From Arthrobacter sp. Alg241-R88 (GTDB taxonomy: Bacteria > Actinomycetota > Actinomycetes > Actinomycetales > Micrococcaceae): DNA of 64,000 nt. Location of the stretch: assembly GCF_900537115.1 (NCBI RefSeq), contig NZ_UNRG01000005.1, positions 1-64,000 on the forward strand. The letters are read 5' to 3'. The notes beneath the pieces are model-generated. The model saw only the letters and a program-made list of their open reading frames with translations, had not been told where the DNA came from and did no database searches. The position numbers and the translations under genes are program-made. Positions 45,293-57,279 of this stretch are shown here, in pieces (positions within the stretch are counted from its first letter, which is position 1; every line of letters starts with the position of its first letter).

Positions 45293-48200
45293 CTACGAGT
45301 TCAGCGTTTCACCGGATGCGAACAGCTCCGCCTGCTCCAAAACCAATTCGATCGCCTTCGCCTCGACGTCCGGGGGGTAGTCGTAGCGAGCAAGCAAACG
45401 GCGGACCTTGGACCGCATGGCCGCACGCACTGAATCCTTGAGGTTCCAGTCAATCGTGGCAGACTCACGCACAGTCGTCACCAGCTTCCGCGCAATGTCT
45501 TTGAGTACCTCGTCACCGAGCTGGAGAACTGCCGAATCGCTCTGCAAAATGGCGTCGTAGAAGGCCACCTCGTCCTCACGGAGTCCGAGGTCGACGTGGC
45601 GCTTCTGTTCCTCACGCACCTGCTTCGCGAGAGTGATCAGCTCCGCGATGATCTCTGCCGTGGTGAGCGACCGGTTGGTATAGCGGTTAATGGCCTCGTC
45701 TAACAGCTCGGAAAACTTTCGGGCTTGCACGAGATTCGTGCGACGCACTGTTCGGATTTGATCGTTGAGTAGGCGGCGAAGAAGCCCCATCTGCAGGTTG
45801 GGCTTTTCCTTATCGGCGAGGGAGTCAAGGAACGCATCCGAAAGAATAGATAGCTCCGGCGTCTCGACCCCCGCGAGCCTGTAGATGTCGACGACCTGAT
45901 CCGCAGCGACCGCTTCGTTCAGCAACTGGCCAAGCGCTGTGTCAATCTCGACTGCACCGGACCCGCCTCGTCCTGAGTCGGGGTTCTGAATCTTTAGAAT
46001 TGCTGCGCGTACATCCGTGAAGAGCCGCACGTCGTTACGGACTACGGCAGCCTCGTCGCGGGCACCCGCTAAGGCGAAGGCCTTGGCAAGTGCCAGCACT
46101 TGATTATTGAAGCGGCTCGTCCGGTCGGGATCGACCATAACGAAGTCGAGCACCTTCGCGTACTCAGCGAGACGCTGGGACGCGGAGAGACCAGGCGAGG
46201 AGTCGTACTGAACGCCGTGCAGCAAGCCGCGCACAATGTCGTGCTTCTCCAGCATCACCGACACCATCTCGTGAATCGGCACACCGGCTTGATCGCGGTC
46301 TGACGGCGAGTACTCGGCAAGTGCTGCCTGAAGGTTTGCAAAGACCCCTATGTAGTCGACTACGAGGCCGCCAGGCTTGTCCCGGAAGGTGCGGTTCACA
46401 CGGGCGATGGCCTGCATCAGGCCCGCACCTCGCATTGTCTTGTCAACGTACATCGTGTGCAGCGATGGGGCGTCGAAACCGGTCAACCACATGTCCCGCA
46501 CTATCATAAGCTCCAGCTCATTGTCGGGGTTCTTGGCACGGAGTTTGAGGTCCTTACGGACATCTTTCGAGTGGATATGTGGCTGGAATTCAGCAGGGTC
46601 GGAGGCAGACCCAGTCATGACGACCTTGATCTTGCCGCTTGCCGGGTCGTCCGAATGCCAGTCCGGGCGCAATGCCACGATCTTCTCGTAAAGCTTCACC
46701 GCGATGCGGCGGCTCATCACCACGATCATGCCTTTGCCCAATAGCGCTGCACGGCGCTTTTCCCAGTGGTCCACGATGTCGTGAGCGACCAAGTCAAGAC
46801 GTGAGTCCGCACCGACGATGGCTTCCAGGCGCGACCAACGCGACTTAGCTGCCGTAGCAGCATCTTCCTCGACGGTCTCAGTGATCGCTTCGGCCAATTC
46901 GTCAAGCGCCTCGAGATCTTGATCAGAAAGGTCAATCTTGGCAAGCCGCGATTCGTAGAAGATCTTCACCGTCGCGCCATCCTTGACAGCGCGGGTTAGG
47001 TCGTACACGTCAACGTAGTCGCCGAACACTGAGCTCGTGCTCTTGTCATTTGACTCAATCGGGGTACCGGTGAATCCAAGGTAGGTCGCAGAGGGTAGGG
47101 CATCGCGCAGGTGTTTCGCCATGCCAGCCTTCAGCCTGCCATGCCGGTCGAGCTTCTCACTGAAGCCGTACTGAGATCGATGCGCCTCATCCGCCACTAC
47201 AACGATGTTGCGGCGGTCAGTCAGCATCGGATCGACATCGCCATCTTCCCCAGGCACGAATTTTTGCAGCGTCGTGAAGACTATTCCTCCTGAGGCGCGC
47301 TTCAACTTCGCACGAAGATGGGTACGCGTTGCCGCCTGCACAGGTTTCTCTGGAAGGATTCGCGCGGGCGCGAAGGTCTCGCCGAAGAGCTGGTCGTCTA
47401 GGTCGTTGCGGTCAGTGATGAACACCAAGGTTGGATTCGTCATGCGCAGATCTCGCATTATCTTCGCGGCGTAGAACAACATTTCGAAGCTCTTACCAGA
47501 ACCTTGAGTGTGCCAAACCACGCCACCGCGGCGATCACCGTCCGGACGCGATGCGCGCACGGTCGACTCAACGGCTGCGTTCACCGCCCAGTACTGGTGA
47601 TACTTTGCCACACGCTTCAGCAGAACACGCGTCGGCTGACCTGTCGTTTTGTCTGTTGCGGTTTCGTCGCTGAAAACCACGAAGTTCCGCAGGATATCAA
47701 GGAACCGCTTCGGCTCGAAAACACCCTTTATAAGTATTTCCAGGGCAGGAAGACTCCCGACAATCTCGGGCCCCCCGATCGTCTTCCATGGCGCAAAATG
47801 CTCGAAGCCGCCGGTGTACGAGCTCATCGATGCAGAAGTACCGTCGGCGAGGATGGTAACAGCATTGGGCACGAACACCGACGGAATGTTTTGCCGGTAA
47901 GTCTGTACCTGATTCCAGGCCGACTTTAAGGTGGCATGCTCAGCAGCCGGGTTCTTCAGCTCGAACAGTGCGAGCGGCATGCCATTTACCATCACGAGCA
48001 CATCGGGGCGTCGGCTCTTCCCGTTTTCCATGATCGTAAACTGATTGACCGCTGCCCAGTCGTTGTTCCATGGTTTCTCAAAATCCACGAGCCACACCCG
48101 TGAGGTGCGCAGCGTTCCGTCCGCCGCACGGCTCTCCACCGGCAAGCCCTCGGTGATGATCTTGTGAAGGCGATAGTTCTCATCAATCGGACTCTGCGAT

Positions 48201-48433
48201 TCAGCTCGCTGCATGCGCTTCAACGCTTCGTCAGCGACGGCCGCCGTGATCTCGGGATTGATCCGCCGAATGGCATCCTGCAGTCGTCCCCACAGGAAGA
48301 CATCCTCGTAAGAGTTGCGCTCTGCGGCAGGTTCGCCCGGCGCAATGTCCGGGCCATGAAGCCGCTGAAAGCCAAGTTCTGCGAAGTACTCGAGTGTCGC
48401 GAGCTCAATGATGTTCTCTCTGAAAGAGCTCAC
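45293..48433 (-). CDS. hsdR: Type I restriction enzyme, R (endonuclease/translocase) subunit
   Basis: 1046 aa, GTG start. The nuclease site near residues 140-160 is [22 protein letters not shown] (PD...ELK). The SF2 translocase follows: Walker [12 protein letters not shown] (about 310), DEAH box [11 protein letters not shown] (about 412), LGFTGTP and the motif VI region [21 protein letters not shown]. The C-terminal ~250 residues are the helical part that binds the methyltransferase. Its start codon overlaps the stop of gene X by 4 nt; it is last in the hsdM-hsdS-X-hsdR operon. It cleaves unmodified foreign DNA after translocation. Confidence 0.95.
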   Translation of the reverse strand: MSSFRENIIELATLEYFAELGFQRLHGPDIAPGEPAAERNSYEDVFLWGRLQDAIRRINPEITAAVADEALKRMQRAESQSPIDENYRLHKIITEGLPVESRAADGTLRTSRVWLVDFEKPWNNDWAAVNQFTIMENGKSRRPDVLVMVNGMPLALFELKNPAAEHATLKSAWNQVQTYRQNIPSVFVPNAVTILADGTSASMSSYTGGFEHFAPWKTIGGPEIVGSLPALEILIKGVFEPKRFLDILRNFVVFSDETATDKTTGQPTRVLLKRVAKYHQYWAVNAAVESTVRASRPDGDRRGGVVWHTQGSGKSFEMLFYAAKIMRDLRMTNPTLVFITDRNDLDDQLFGETFAPARILPEKPVQAATRTHLRAKLKRASGGIVFTTLQKFVPGEDGDVDPMLTDRRNIVVVADEAHRSQYGFSEKLDRHGRLKAGMAKHLRDALPSATYLGFTGTPIESNDKSTSSVFGDYVDVYDLTRAVKDGATVKIFYESRLAKIDLSDQDLEALDELAEAITETVEEDAATAAKSRWSRLEAIVGADSRLDLVAHDIVDHWEKRRAALLGKGMIVVMSRRIAVKLYEKIVALRPDWHSDDPASGKIKVVMTGSASDPAEFQPHIHSKDVRKDLKLRAKNPDNELELMIVRDMWLTGFDAPSLHTMYVDKTMRGAGLMQAIARVNRTFRDKPGGLVVDYIGVFANLQAALAEYSPSDRDQAGVPIHEMVSVMLEKHDIVRGLLHGVQYDSSPGLSASQRLAEYAKVLDFVMVDPDRTSRFNNQVLALAKAFALAGARDEAAVVRNDVRLFTDVRAAILKIQNPDSGRGGSGAVEIDTALGQLLNEAVAADQVVDIYRLAGVETPELSILSDAFLDSLADKEKPNLQMGLLRRLLNDQIRTVRRTNLVQARKFSELLDEAINRYTNRSLTTAEIIAELITLAKQVREEQKRHVDLGLREDEVAFYDAILQSDSAVLQLGDEVLKDIARKLVTTVRESATIDWNLKDSVRAAMRSKVRRLLARYDYPPDVEAKAIELVLEQAELFASGETLNS

Positions 48434-50166
48434 ACAGATTCCCTCTCTGCAGAGGCCAGGTCAAGTGACTCGCGTAGAACCTCCTGCACCTTTCGCATAA
48501 CGTCCTTTGTTTGGTCCGTCTTTGCGGCCGCTCTTGACACATCGCTCATAATCCGCGAAGTAAAAGTTGTCCTCTGCTGCCAATCGAGCGGGAGATTAGT
48601 CTCGGCATCGGCCAGTCGCCGTTCGAGCTCCTCTATAAAGCTTGGATCTGCGCCATCTCGTATAGGCTCCATTGCTCGACGCCAGTTGAATGTTGAGTCA
48701 CTAGTGAGCCCCCTTGCGGGTCGCACCTCGCTCGAACCAAGCAAACGATCTCGAAAGGCGAAATCCGATGATTGAATGCCGCTACGAGCGGAGGCCGACA
48801 GGATAAGTCCTTCTACATCCACGGCGGCAGGAATAGTAGCCCCGTCAAGAACCAAAGCAGCTTCGAACTTCGATCGTCTTAAATTCAGCCCAGTGCTGGC
48901 GTCCAGATGATTCGCTACAACTTCGTAAGAAAACCGAGAGTCCGAGAGATCAACCTCGCCGCTCGCGCCAGACAGGTTGAGCAGCGGGCCTGATGACAGA
49001 TTTCTAAGTGTAAGCTTCGAAAACGCAGCATCCGCGAGAGAGAGCGAGGTCTGCTCGCCGTTCACGCCGAACGCTGTACTCAGGGCCGTAGAACCTATGC
49101 GGATCTCTCCTTGTACGTTCGCTGCATCCAGCGTTACATCGCATTCGAACTCTTCAAAGGCGAGTGAGAAATCCCCTCCAGCCCGAAGGTCAGAACACTT
49201 CAAGTCAAGATCCAGCAACTCGCCGGAAAATACGATAGATCCACCTACGGCTGCCGCTGAAAGGTCAATCTCATCTCGAAGTTCAGCCTCCCGCTGTTCA
49301 TGGGACTTCGTCCACTCAACGGACAAATCGCCGTCACAGGTCAAACCTGCAAGCTGGGGCACCTCATCGCTCGCCCGTCTCGAGAGTGTCAAGTCACCGA
49401 GGATGCGCGCCTCGCGGAAGTCAAGCACGGAGAGTCCCCTAACTTCCGTTAGATCTACATCTCCAAGAACTGCACCGCGGAAATCACCAGCCCGGACATC
49501 CCATCGACCTTCTAATTCGGAGAGACGCCTGATCACCTCGCTCGTAATTAGACGAACTTCTTCACGAACACCATAGGAACTTCCCGCTTCATCATCGAAC
49601 GAATGATTCTCCCGCAGTCCTCGAAGATGCGAGACGAGCACATCGAGACATCGCTGCACTCCGCGTTTCCACTCATCACCAAGCGCGAGAATCAGGTGCG
49701 CACCCGCGATTCTCGAGATCGCATGGTTCGAAGCAAGCAACTCAACGCCCTTGGCGAAGCGCTCTATAAGTGCCACTTCCAGATCGCTCCGGTGTTTATC
49801 ATCTGCCCGTGAATCACCGCGAGCGTCAATTTTCCCCTTCTCCTCGGCCACGAGGTGAGCCCTCAGCCGCAGAACGGCATAGGCCGCAGTGAGACCACCA
49901 GCAACCAACGTCGCTGCAACCAAGACCGGGTTGGATACGTTGGCAGTGGCCGGGAGCTTGAAGTCGGGAGCATCGAAAGCGAGCAGCATCAGGAGAGAAT
50001 AAATCGAGATGAGGCCAAGCAGTACAGCCAGGACAAGCCAGAGCAGCGGCGCGCGCAGCAGCCATGGCTCCTCTGACTTCCTCCGCGCGGCAACCATTGC
50101 CGCAATGGCAACGAACAATAACGAGCAGATGGCGCCTAATGCTGCGACTGCTCCAGTTACCGGCAT
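48430..50166 (-). CDS. Membrane protein X inside the type I restriction operon, unknown function
   Basis: 578 aa, not recognised as any named family. Three hydrophobic segments (about residues 5-27, 38-65, 80-102) are followed by a charged linker ([25 protein letters not shown]), a helical segment [50 protein letters not shown] (about 133-185), then about 300 residues of short repeated beta units ([15 protein letters not shown]..., [30 protein letters not shown]), probably a pentapeptide-type or bactofilin-like solenoid, and a C-terminal helix. Its start overlaps the hsdS stop by 1 nt and its stop overlaps the hsdR start by 4 nt. It shares its domain order with the protein at 58947-60974. Confidence 0.8.
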   Translation of the reverse strand: MPVTGAVAALGAICSLLFVAIAAMVAARRKSEEPWLLRAPLLWLVLAVLLGLISIYSLLMLLAFDAPDFKLPATANVSNPVLVAATLVAGGLTAAYAVLRLRAHLVAEEKGKIDARGDSRADDKHRSDLEVALIERFAKGVELLASNHAISRIAGAHLILALGDEWKRGVQRCLDVLVSHLRGLRENHSFDDEAGSSYGVREEVRLITSEVIRRLSELEGRWDVRAGDFRGAVLGDVDLTEVRGLSVLDFREARILGDLTLSRRASDEVPQLAGLTCDGDLSVEWTKSHEQREAELRDEIDLSAAAVGGSIVFSGELLDLDLKCSDLRAGGDFSLAFEEFECDVTLDAANVQGEIRIGSTALSTAFGVNGEQTSLSLADAAFSKLTLRNLSSGPLLNLSGASGEVDLSDSRFSYEVVANHLDASTGLNLRRSKFEAALVLDGATIPAAVDVEGLILSASARSGIQSSDFAFRDRLLGSSEVRPARGLTSDSTFNWRRAMEPIRDGADPSFIEELERRLADAETNLPLDWQQRTTFTSRIMSDVSRAAAKTDQTKDVMRKVQEVLRESLDLASAERESV

Positions 50167-51329
50167 CAGGCGCGTACTTCTACTGGGAGGCCAATGCGCC
50201 TGGAAACCAGTTCAGGAAGAAGCGTGTCGCGAACGGCTTCAAGTCGCGTAATCTCAGCCTCAAGTTGCTGGGCCCTTTCCTCAATTGCATACAGGTCGAC
50301 AGACAGACCATTAAGCTTTCCACCCGGAATGTAGACCGGGAGCGACCCCAGCCGAGCGGGGCTGAGCTCAGTCTGCCCGGTACTGCCTGTGGCAAAGTCC
50401 TCGATATCCGCCTGGCGACCGAACAATGCGTAGGCCAGGATGACTGGCTCAACTTGGCTGGGATCGGGCTTAACTACCGAAACGTGACTATCGACGAAAA
50501 TGTCGCCGCTATGCCAGCGAGCAAGCCGACCTAGTGTACCGGTCCCCGTAGAGTTCACCAAGATGTCGCCACTCCCGGCACGTTTCGTGACGGGCACATC
50601 GCGCGCTTGCATCTGACGAGCCGGTCCGAGCGAAACCCATCCGTCCCGGATACACTTCTGGTTGATCACGAGAGGAGCCAGCGGCTCCCCATCAGCGTAT
50701 TTGGGTGTCACGCCACGAGTTATCGAGATCGTCAGGTCGTCCAAGACCTTCGTATGGCTCTCGTGTTCGACAGCTTGCTGGAACCTTGCGCGTCCAAGCT
50801 CACGCAGCAGCGCGCGCAGACGCCGGTTCGACTCAATCTTGTCGTCGAGGGCGCCTAGCGTCCCGGCGATATCGCGCTGCTCCTCGATCGACGGCAGGTC
50901 GATCTTAAATCGCGCCAATGAGTCGTGTTGGACGCGTTGCCGTCCAGAACTGCCATTCATTGAACTGATTGCGTGCTCGCGCACTTCCGGTGACGTGAAG
51001 ACGTAGTAGGCGAAGGTGCTGTCCGAAACTCCTTCACGTCCACGAATCACGATGAATTCAGTCGAGCCAAACGCTGGGAGACCCTCGGCTTCTGGACTGG
51101 CACGGTAGATGGAGGTCTTACCGTTCTCGAGCGACGGCGTAATTCTCGCCATCAAGACGTCGCCATCCATGAACTTCATCCCGCCCGAGTAAGGCTTCGT
51201 ACACGCCGCCCTCACATCGCGTGTGAAAGGCGCAAGAGACGCCATATCGACGAAGGGCGCCGCAATTGTCCTTCGCAGGGCCACCGGGGGATTCATTAGA
51301 AAGGCATCCTGAATCGACATCACTGTCAC
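50166..51329 (-). CDS. hsdS: Type I restriction-modification specificity subunit
   Basis: 387 aa with two target-recognition domains separated by conserved helices: [44 protein letters not shown] in the middle and a second [20 protein letters not shown] near the end, the standard HsdS half-repeat architecture. TRD1 begins [19 protein letters not shown]2 [25 protein letters not shown]. It decides the DNA sequence methylated and cut. Start overlaps hsdM by 4 nt (ATGA). Confidence 0.93.
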   Translation of the reverse strand: MTVMSIQDAFLMNPPVALRRTIAAPFVDMASLAPFTRDVRAACTKPYSGGMKFMDGDVLMARITPSLENGKTSIYRASPEAEGLPAFGSTEFIVIRGREGVSDSTFAYYVFTSPEVREHAISSMNGSSGRQRVQHDSLARFKIDLPSIEEQRDIAGTLGALDDKIESNRRLRALLRELGRARFQQAVEHESHTKVLDDLTISITRGVTPKYADGEPLAPLVINQKCIRDGWVSLGPARQMQARDVPVTKRAGSGDILVNSTGTGTLGRLARWHSGDIFVDSHVSVVKPDPSQVEPVILAYALFGRQADIEDFATGSTGQTELSPARLGSLPVYIPGGKLNGLSVDLYAIEERAQQLEAEITRLEAVRDTLLPELVSRRIGLPVEVRA

Positions 51330-52903
51330 GCCTGTATACCCCCTAGACGTTCGCGCACGACCTTCTCGAATGCCTTGCCACGATCGAACTCGTCAAATAG
51401 TTCATTCGTTAGGCGCTCAATTTTTTCGTCGATCGGCTCGTCGTCGGCTTCCACTTTCCCGGCACCAACATATCGGCCAGGCGTAAGTACGAAGTCTTGT
51501 CGTCTGATCTCCTCCAATGACGCCGCCCTAACGAACCCGGGTACGTCCTCATAACCGCCCTCATGGTTACGCCAGGCATGGTAGGCGCCGGCGATCTTCT
51601 GTATGTCGCCTTCGGGGCCATCTGTCAGTTCACGCAGCCTTCGGTTCACCATCGAGCCCAGCTTGCGCGCATCTATGAAAAGCACTTCGCCTTCACGTCT
51701 GCGGTAACCGTTGCCATGGCGGTCCTTTGAGACAAACCAGAGCGAGACGGGGATACCTGTGTTGAAGAAGAGCTTGTCGGGCAAGGCGACAATGCAGTCG
51801 ACGAGATCAGCCTCAACGACCTTGCGACGGATTTCGTCCTCGCCGCCGGTCTTGGAGCTCAGCGAGCCGTTGGCGAGCACGAAACCCGCTGTGCCTTTCG
51901 GCGCGAGATGATGGATGAAGTGCTGCACCCAGGCGAAGTTGGCATTGCCCTGGGGTGGGGTGCCGTACTTCCATCTGGGATCGTCCGCAAGCTTCGGATC
52001 CCACCAATCGGACACATTGAACGGCGGATTGGCGATGATGAAATCGGCCCGTAGATCCTGATGTAGATCCGAAAGGAACGAGTCTGCGGACCGCACGCCA
52101 AGGTCGGCTTCGATGCCCCGCAGGGCGAGGTTCATCTTGGCAAGCTTCCAGGTGGTATCGGTGAACTCCTGTCCGTAAACGGAGAGATCGGTTCGCTTGC
52201 CACCATGGGCCTTCACGAAGTCGGCTGACTGCACAAACATGCCGCCCGAGCCACAGGCAGGGTCGTAGACACGACCCTTGTAGGGTTCGAGCATCTCAAC
52301 GAGTAGTTTAACCACCCATCGAGGAGTGTAGAAGGCTCCGGCGTCTTTGCCCGTTTCCTTACCCGCAAACTGGCCGAGGAAGTACTCGTAGACCCGGCCG
52401 AGTACATCGTCAGCTCCGTGGTCGTCTGTCGTCGTGAAGCCGATCGAGCCTATCAGGTCGACCAACTCACCGAGGCGGCGCTTGTCGAGGCCGTCGCGGC
52501 CGTAGTTACGGGGCAGCACACCGCGGATTGAGGGATTCTCCTTCTCGATCAAGTCCATCGCCTGATCGATATGCTCGCCAACATGGGGCAGCTTTGCTAT
52601 GGACTGGATGTAGCCCCAGCGAGCAAACTCAGGCACCCAAAAGACGTTGTGACTAGCATACTCGTCCCGATCCTCCAGGAAAGATACAAGCCGCTCGGGT
52701 TTGATGCCGTCGGCGGTCAGCTCGGCTTCAAGGGCCTGCCGGCGCTCTTCAAACCGGTCGGAGATGTACTTGAGGAATACGAGCCCAAGCACCACATGCT
52801 TGTACTCGCTTGGCTCCTGATTCCCGCGCAGCTTATCGGCAGCTTCCCACAGGGTCTGCTCTAGCGACTTTGTGCGTTTCGGTTTCGGTGTGGGTCCCAC
52901 CAT
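51326..52903 (-). CDS. hsdM: Type I restriction-modification DNA methyltransferase subunit
   Basis: 525 aa, ATG with GGAGGAG upstream; first gene of the operon. N-terminal HsdM helical domain ([42 protein letters not shown]), then an N6-adenine methyltransferase: SAM motif [11 protein letters not shown] (about 214) and catalytic [13 protein letters not shown] (about 291). Methylates host DNA together with HsdS. Confidence 0.95.
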   Translation of the reverse strand: MVGPTPKPKRTKSLEQTLWEAADKLRGNQEPSEYKHVVLGLVFLKYISDRFEERRQALEAELTADGIKPERLVSFLEDRDEYASHNVFWVPEFARWGYIQSIAKLPHVGEHIDQAMDLIEKENPSIRGVLPRNYGRDGLDKRRLGELVDLIGSIGFTTTDDHGADDVLGRVYEYFLGQFAGKETGKDAGAFYTPRWVVKLLVEMLEPYKGRVYDPACGSGGMFVQSADFVKAHGGKRTDLSVYGQEFTDTTWKLAKMNLALRGIEADLGVRSADSFLSDLHQDLRADFIIANPPFNVSDWWDPKLADDPRWKYGTPPQGNANFAWVQHFIHHLAPKGTAGFVLANGSLSSKTGGEDEIRRKVVEADLVDCIVALPDKLFFNTGIPVSLWFVSKDRHGNGYRRREGEVLFIDARKLGSMVNRRLRELTDGPEGDIQKIAGAYHAWRNHEGGYEDVPGFVRAASLEEIRRQDFVLTPGRYVGAGKVEADDEPIDEKIERLTNELFDEFDRGKAFEKVVRERLGGIQA

Positions 52904-53786
52904 ATGCGTTTTTCTCCTCCGCGCCTGAGCGCGATTTCATTCCTACGTAATCTTGTCCGACGATATAAGCGGCCGCTGGAATTACCGCAATGCCGCGCCG
53001 CTGGCCCCGGGTGATGCTCGACTCGCGCTAAGCAGAACGACTCACCAGACACTGAGACATACGCCCTTTTCGTATGTTATGCGATCTCGTTCAACAGCGA
53101 TGGCAACATTTGCGCGAGGCGTGCATCTTCCTGGAACCTGGTCCAGGTCAGCGGGCCTGGTTGCGAAATCATCTCGGTTGGCGCCTCGGGGGGAGCTGGC
53201 GTACGCTGCGGGGTTCCGAATCGGGATCTTCCCGCTGGGCGCGAACGAGCGTCGGCGCCTGTTCTGCAGGTGCCAGGCCGCGTGGACGAGGAGTAGGCGG
53301 ACACAGCTGTTGCCAGTTTCGTTTTTGAACGCGCAGCAACAGGAGGTTCCTGGTCGTTCAAGGGGAGTGTTCAGATGCACACTGCTCGTTAATCCGGTGA
53401 GCTCGGTCCCAGTCAACCTGGCGTCGCCAATCCTGAGACAGGGTTCTATTGTTCTCTCATAGGCTTTCAAACATTGGTAGGGGTTCTGATGGGGGACACC
53501 AGCAAACGGTGCTTGGCCCATTTACGGCAAAACGCTGTGCAGACTTTCAATGGTACTAGTGGGACGTTCGCTGCCTTGCCGGTGCTGGACCATTGACAAC
53601 TATGTTGCAACTTGATCAGGCCTTTCACCTTCACCGTTGGTTGCTTCGAGTTGCGGAACAGAATCATCTTTAATTCGAAACCACAGCAGTCCAGCCTGCG
53701 CACCGCCAGAAGACTGTGCTAGAGCTGGGAAGCGCTAGAGGCGGACATGCTCCAAACACCTAACCAGGAGCAGTGATTGCGAATTG
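52904..53786. other. Gene-free region upstream of hsdM
   Basis: 883 nt without a convincing gene. Several overlapping frames exist on both strands, for example 53077-53361 (-), but none has a ribosome site with protein-like composition. It carries the hsd promoter at its left end and the 3' untranslated part of the PLD-helicase gene at the other side. Possibly decayed sequence. Confidence 0.4.
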
Positions 53787-56700
53787 CTATTGAGCAATTG
53801 CCGCTGCAGTCGCAAACACATCCGCCGGCATTGGCCGGTGCAGCTTCCATGTGATCGCAATCGGTTTCTCCCCAGAGTGCTGAACGTAGTCCACCTGGCC
53901 CAGGCAAGTGTAGGGGACTGTCAGACCGGTCTCATCGTCCGCCGTGTCCCGCGTGAAGATCAGAACACTCGTACCATGTGAGGCCCGGTCCACGTACCGC
54001 CGCCCTGTTGGACTCTTTGGAGACGTGGCGTTCTGCGATTCCCAGTGGAACAGCTCGGGGCTGATCGCGTAGTCCTTGTACATCGTCGTCGCCGAGTGCT
54101 TCTTGTCATCCTTGTTAAGGGTGACAAAGAAGGCATCGGTGGAAGTTGCAGGGCACCAAGCGACGCCCTCCCGGTGCTGGACGTTCTTGCCCTGTTCCAG
54201 CGAGCCGTACTGCAACGCGGCCAGAACCTCCTCGCGCCGGTAGGTGGCGTGCGAGAGCAGCGGAATGTGCTGCAGACCCGCGCCGAGGCTCTTCGCCGCA
54301 TGCTTCGATGCCGCCACTCCAAGCTTCACGACCTCGCAAATTTCGCGGCACACAAACTGGTAGCCGCGCAGGTGGTCCAGGCCGTCGTCGTACGTTGTGA
54401 ATCCGCCGCCGTCATCCCACAGCGTATAAAAAAGCATGCGGGCAAAAGCCTTGTCGCGTATGCCAAGCTCCGCGTAGCGGGGCGCGTCGGGAACCACCAG
54501 CATCGAATAGGCGGCGGCGCGTTCCGGATCGTCCACGTGAATCAGCGCGGCCATGCGGCCCAGCAGTTTCTTCTCCTCCGCGTCCGACAGCTCCTCGAGC
54601 TTCCCCCGCAACACGGTCTCCAGCGGTGAAAGCCCCTCGATGAGCCCTGCCTGCCGGAGGTAACCGGTCCATGAGTCCTTGGTGGAACGGTAGATCGTCT
54701 TCACGTCGTTGCCGGACCGCTCCAGATAAGCCTCCAGCTCAATCTCGGCGTACGAGGCAATGTCCCGGACCAGCTGTGGCCGGTTGAACCGGAGCTGTAC
54801 CTTGATGCTGTCCAGCACCACCTTCTGCGCCACCCGGTCCAGCACGATGTGCGAGCCGGAAGGCAGGTACGGGAATTCGTCCTCGACCGCCTTCTCCAGT
54901 TCCTTTCGGCCGTAGCCTGTCAGCGCGCGGTAGCGCAGATCAAAGCGGAACTCACGGCGCTGCTGGCCGATGAAGTCCAGGACCGTCAGCACCGCCTTGC
55001 CGTCCGCACGCCGCAGCCCGCGTCCCAGCTGCTGGAGGAACACCGTGGCGCTCTGCGTGGGCCGGAGCAGCAGGATGGTGTCCACCTGCGGCAGGTCCAG
55101 GCCTTCGTTGAAAAGGTCGACGGCGAAGATGCAGTTGATCTCCCGTTGCCCCAGGCGCCTGAGGGCATCCTCGCGGTCAGCATTGTCAGTCGTGCCGTCG
55201 ACGGCCACGGAGGCAATGCCCGCCCGGTTGAAGACCTCAGCCATGTAGTGCGCGTGCTGCACCGAGACGCAGAAGCCGATGGCCCGCATCTGGTCGGTGC
55301 TGGTGACCTTGTCCCTGAGTTCGCGGATTACTTTCGCAGCACGGGCGTCGTTTCCCGTGTAGAGGGCACTCAGCTGGGTGGTGTCGTAGTTGCCGCGTTT
55401 CCATTCCAACTGGCTTAGGTCGACGTCGTCCGAGACGCCGAAGTAGTGGAAGGGCACCAGCAGGTCGGCGTCCAGGGCGTCCCATAGACGCAGTTCGCTG
55501 GCGGTTCGGCCGTCGAAAAATTGCTTGGCGACGTCGACGCCGTCCCCGCGTTCCGGTGTAGCAGTGAGCCCGAGGAGTTGCTGCGGCTTGAGGTGGTCGA
55601 GCAGGCGGCGGTAGGTGGGCGCCATGGCGTGGTGAAACTCATCGATGACCACGATGTCGAAGAAGTCCGATTCAAGCTGCTCTATGCCAAGGGAAGACAG
55701 CGACTGGACCGACGCGAAGATATGCTTCCACGCTTGCGGCTTGTGGTCCCCTACGTAGAGTTCACCGAAGGCGCCGTCCTGCATGACGTCGCGGTAAGTG
55801 CGCATCGCTTGCTTCAGGATTTCCTGCCGGTGGGCGACGAAGAGCAGCTTTAGGTCTCTGCCGGCAGATTCACTCAGCCGCTTGTAGTCCAGCGCTGCGA
55901 TGACGGTTTTTCCGGTACCGGTGGCGGCGACCAGGAGGTTGTTGTTGAAGCCCTTGAGGCGCTCTGCTTCCAGGTCCTCCAGCATCTCCTCCTGATGCAA
56001 GAACGGCTGAACCTCAAGCCCAGTGGGAGCGTCCGGGGCCGCGGTGCGACGTCCGCCATTGCGTTCCAGTGCAGCGTCCAGCTTCTCGCCGTCGCGTTCT
56101 GGATCGTAGCTCTGGAAGGCCCGCTGCTCCCAGTAGCTGTCGAAGGTAACCTCGAACTTCTGCAGGAGGGCAGGCGTTGCGACGGAACTAAGGCGGACGT
56201 TCCATTCCAGCCCGTCGAGCAGCGCGGCCTGACTCAGGTTGGAGCTGCCTACGTAGGCGGTGTCGAATCCGGTGTTACGGCGGAACAGCCAGGCCTTCGC
56301 ATGCAGCCTTGTGGCCTGGGTTTCGTAGCTGATCTTCACCTCGGCCCCGTACCTGTTGACGAGCACGTCAATGGCGCGGCGTTCGGTGGCGCCCATATAG
56401 GTGGTGGTGATGACGCGAAGTTTCACGCCGCGGCCTCTGAGCTGCTCGAGTGCCGGCTCGAGGAGCCTGATGCCGGTCCAGCGGACGAAGGCGCAGAGGA
56501 GGTCGACGCTGTCCGCCGATTCGATTTCTGCGCGCAGTTCTGCTGCCAGGTTTGGGTCCTCGTTGCTGTTGGTCAGGAGCGCGGAGTCGCTGAGTCTTGT
56601 CGTGGGACGGCGGAGCTGGCGACGCTTGAGCGCATCCGGGCGGTGGAGCGAGTGGAGCACCGTGGGCCCGTCCGCGATGCGGTCATTCTGCTGCAACGCT

Positions 56701-56945
56701 TCGAGTAGCCGGTTGGCCAGGGCAACCCTGTCCGCAGGGCGTGCGTCAGCGAGAGCGTCGCGAACGGCGTCGGCGACATGACGGGAGAGGATATCAGGAG
56801 TGTCTTCGTCTTCCACGTCCGCGAACACGGGCTGGAGTTCTGCAGCGCGGCCCAAACGCTGACCAAGTACGTCCGTATTCAATAGTTCGTACAAGCCTTC
56901 GGGCAGCTGCCCTGCCGCTGCCACTCCCCCAATGGAATTAGTCAC
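53787..56945 (-). CDS. PLD-nuclease / DEAD-type helicase / DUF3427 protein
   Basis: 1052 aa. An N-terminal domain (about 1-110) precedes a phospholipase-D-type nuclease domain with one HKD site, TRLHAKAWLF...VGSSNLSQ (about 212-240). An SF2 helicase follows: AATGTGKTVIA (about 343), VIDEFHHA (about 433), LGLTATPERGDG and motif VI QQLGRGLRR. The C-terminal region (about 790-1045) matches DUF3427. Proteins with this domain order occur in many bacteria and are thought to be restriction-like DNA-processing enzymes; a single HKD implies dimeric nuclease action. It is separate from the hsd operon, transcribed alone. Confidence 0.88.
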   Translation of the reverse strand: MTNSIGGVAAAGQLPEGLYELLNTDVLGQRLGRAAELQPVFADVEDEDTPDILSRHVADAVRDALADARPADRVALANRLLEALQQNDRIADGPTVLHSLHRPDALKRRQLRRPTTRLSDSALLTNSNEDPNLAAELRAEIESADSVDLLCAFVRWTGIRLLEPALEQLRGRGVKLRVITTTYMGATERRAIDVLVNRYGAEVKISYETQATRLHAKAWLFRRNTGFDTAYVGSSNLSQAALLDGLEWNVRLSSVATPALLQKFEVTFDSYWEQRAFQSYDPERDGEKLDAALERNGGRRTAAPDAPTGLEVQPFLHQEEMLEDLEAERLKGFNNNLLVAATGTGKTVIAALDYKRLSESAGRDLKLLFVAHRQEILKQAMRTYRDVMQDGAFGELYVGDHKPQAWKHIFASVQSLSSLGIEQLESDFFDIVVIDEFHHAMAPTYRRLLDHLKPQQLLGLTATPERGDGVDVAKQFFDGRTASELRLWDALDADLLVPFHYFGVSDDVDLSQLEWKRGNYDTTQLSALYTGNDARAAKVIRELRDKVTSTDQMRAIGFCVSVQHAHYMAEVFNRAGIASVAVDGTTDNADREDALRRLGQREINCIFAVDLFNEGLDLPQVDTILLLRPTQSATVFLQQLGRGLRRADGKAVLTVLDFIGQQRREFRFDLRYRALTGYGRKELEKAVEDEFPYLPSGSHIVLDRVAQKVVLDSIKVQLRFNRPQLVRDIASYAEIELEAYLERSGNDVKTIYRSTKDSWTGYLRQAGLIEGLSPLETVLRGKLEELSDAEEKKLLGRMAALIHVDDPERAAAYSMLVVPDAPRYAELGIRDKAFARMLFYTLWDDGGGFTTYDDGLDHLRGYQFVCREICEVVKLGVAASKHAAKSLGAGLQHIPLLSHATYRREEVLAALQYGSLEQGKNVQHREGVAWCPATSTDAFFVTLNKDDKKHSATTMYKDYAISPELFHWESQNATSPKSPTGRRYVDRASHGTSVLIFTRDTADDETGLTVPYTCLGQVDYVQHSGEKPIAITWKLHRPMPADVFATAAAIAQ

Positions 56946-57279
56946 TTCGCCAGGTTAGCGTGCAAAACCGCAATCGATGCGGAAGACCATTCAAGCGTCG
57001 TGCACTCAGGATTGCACTGGGTGGTGGTCTAATGATCCTTGGCCGGATCGGGCCGTTACATGAAAACAGGAGTTCTCGAGGCATGTTGTCAGAAGAGGTA
57101 GATACCCCGAAACAGAACTGGTTCGTCGGAGCGTTTTTCTCGGATCGGGACCCCCAGGACCAAACAGGCCCTTCGCAGATGAGCATGGTTAGGGTCGTCT
57201 GAGGCTGACGCCGTAGTTGTGCCGCTTATAGTGCGGCGTGGTGCGGGAGGAATGACGCCACGGCCTCTTTGAATCGGCA

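Noticed and set aside
53077..53361. 94-codon frame on the minus strand upstream of hsdM
   Set aside because: Its end (LTWTRFQEDARLAQMLPSLLNEIA) looks faintly protein-like, but the rest is low complexity and there is no ribosome site.
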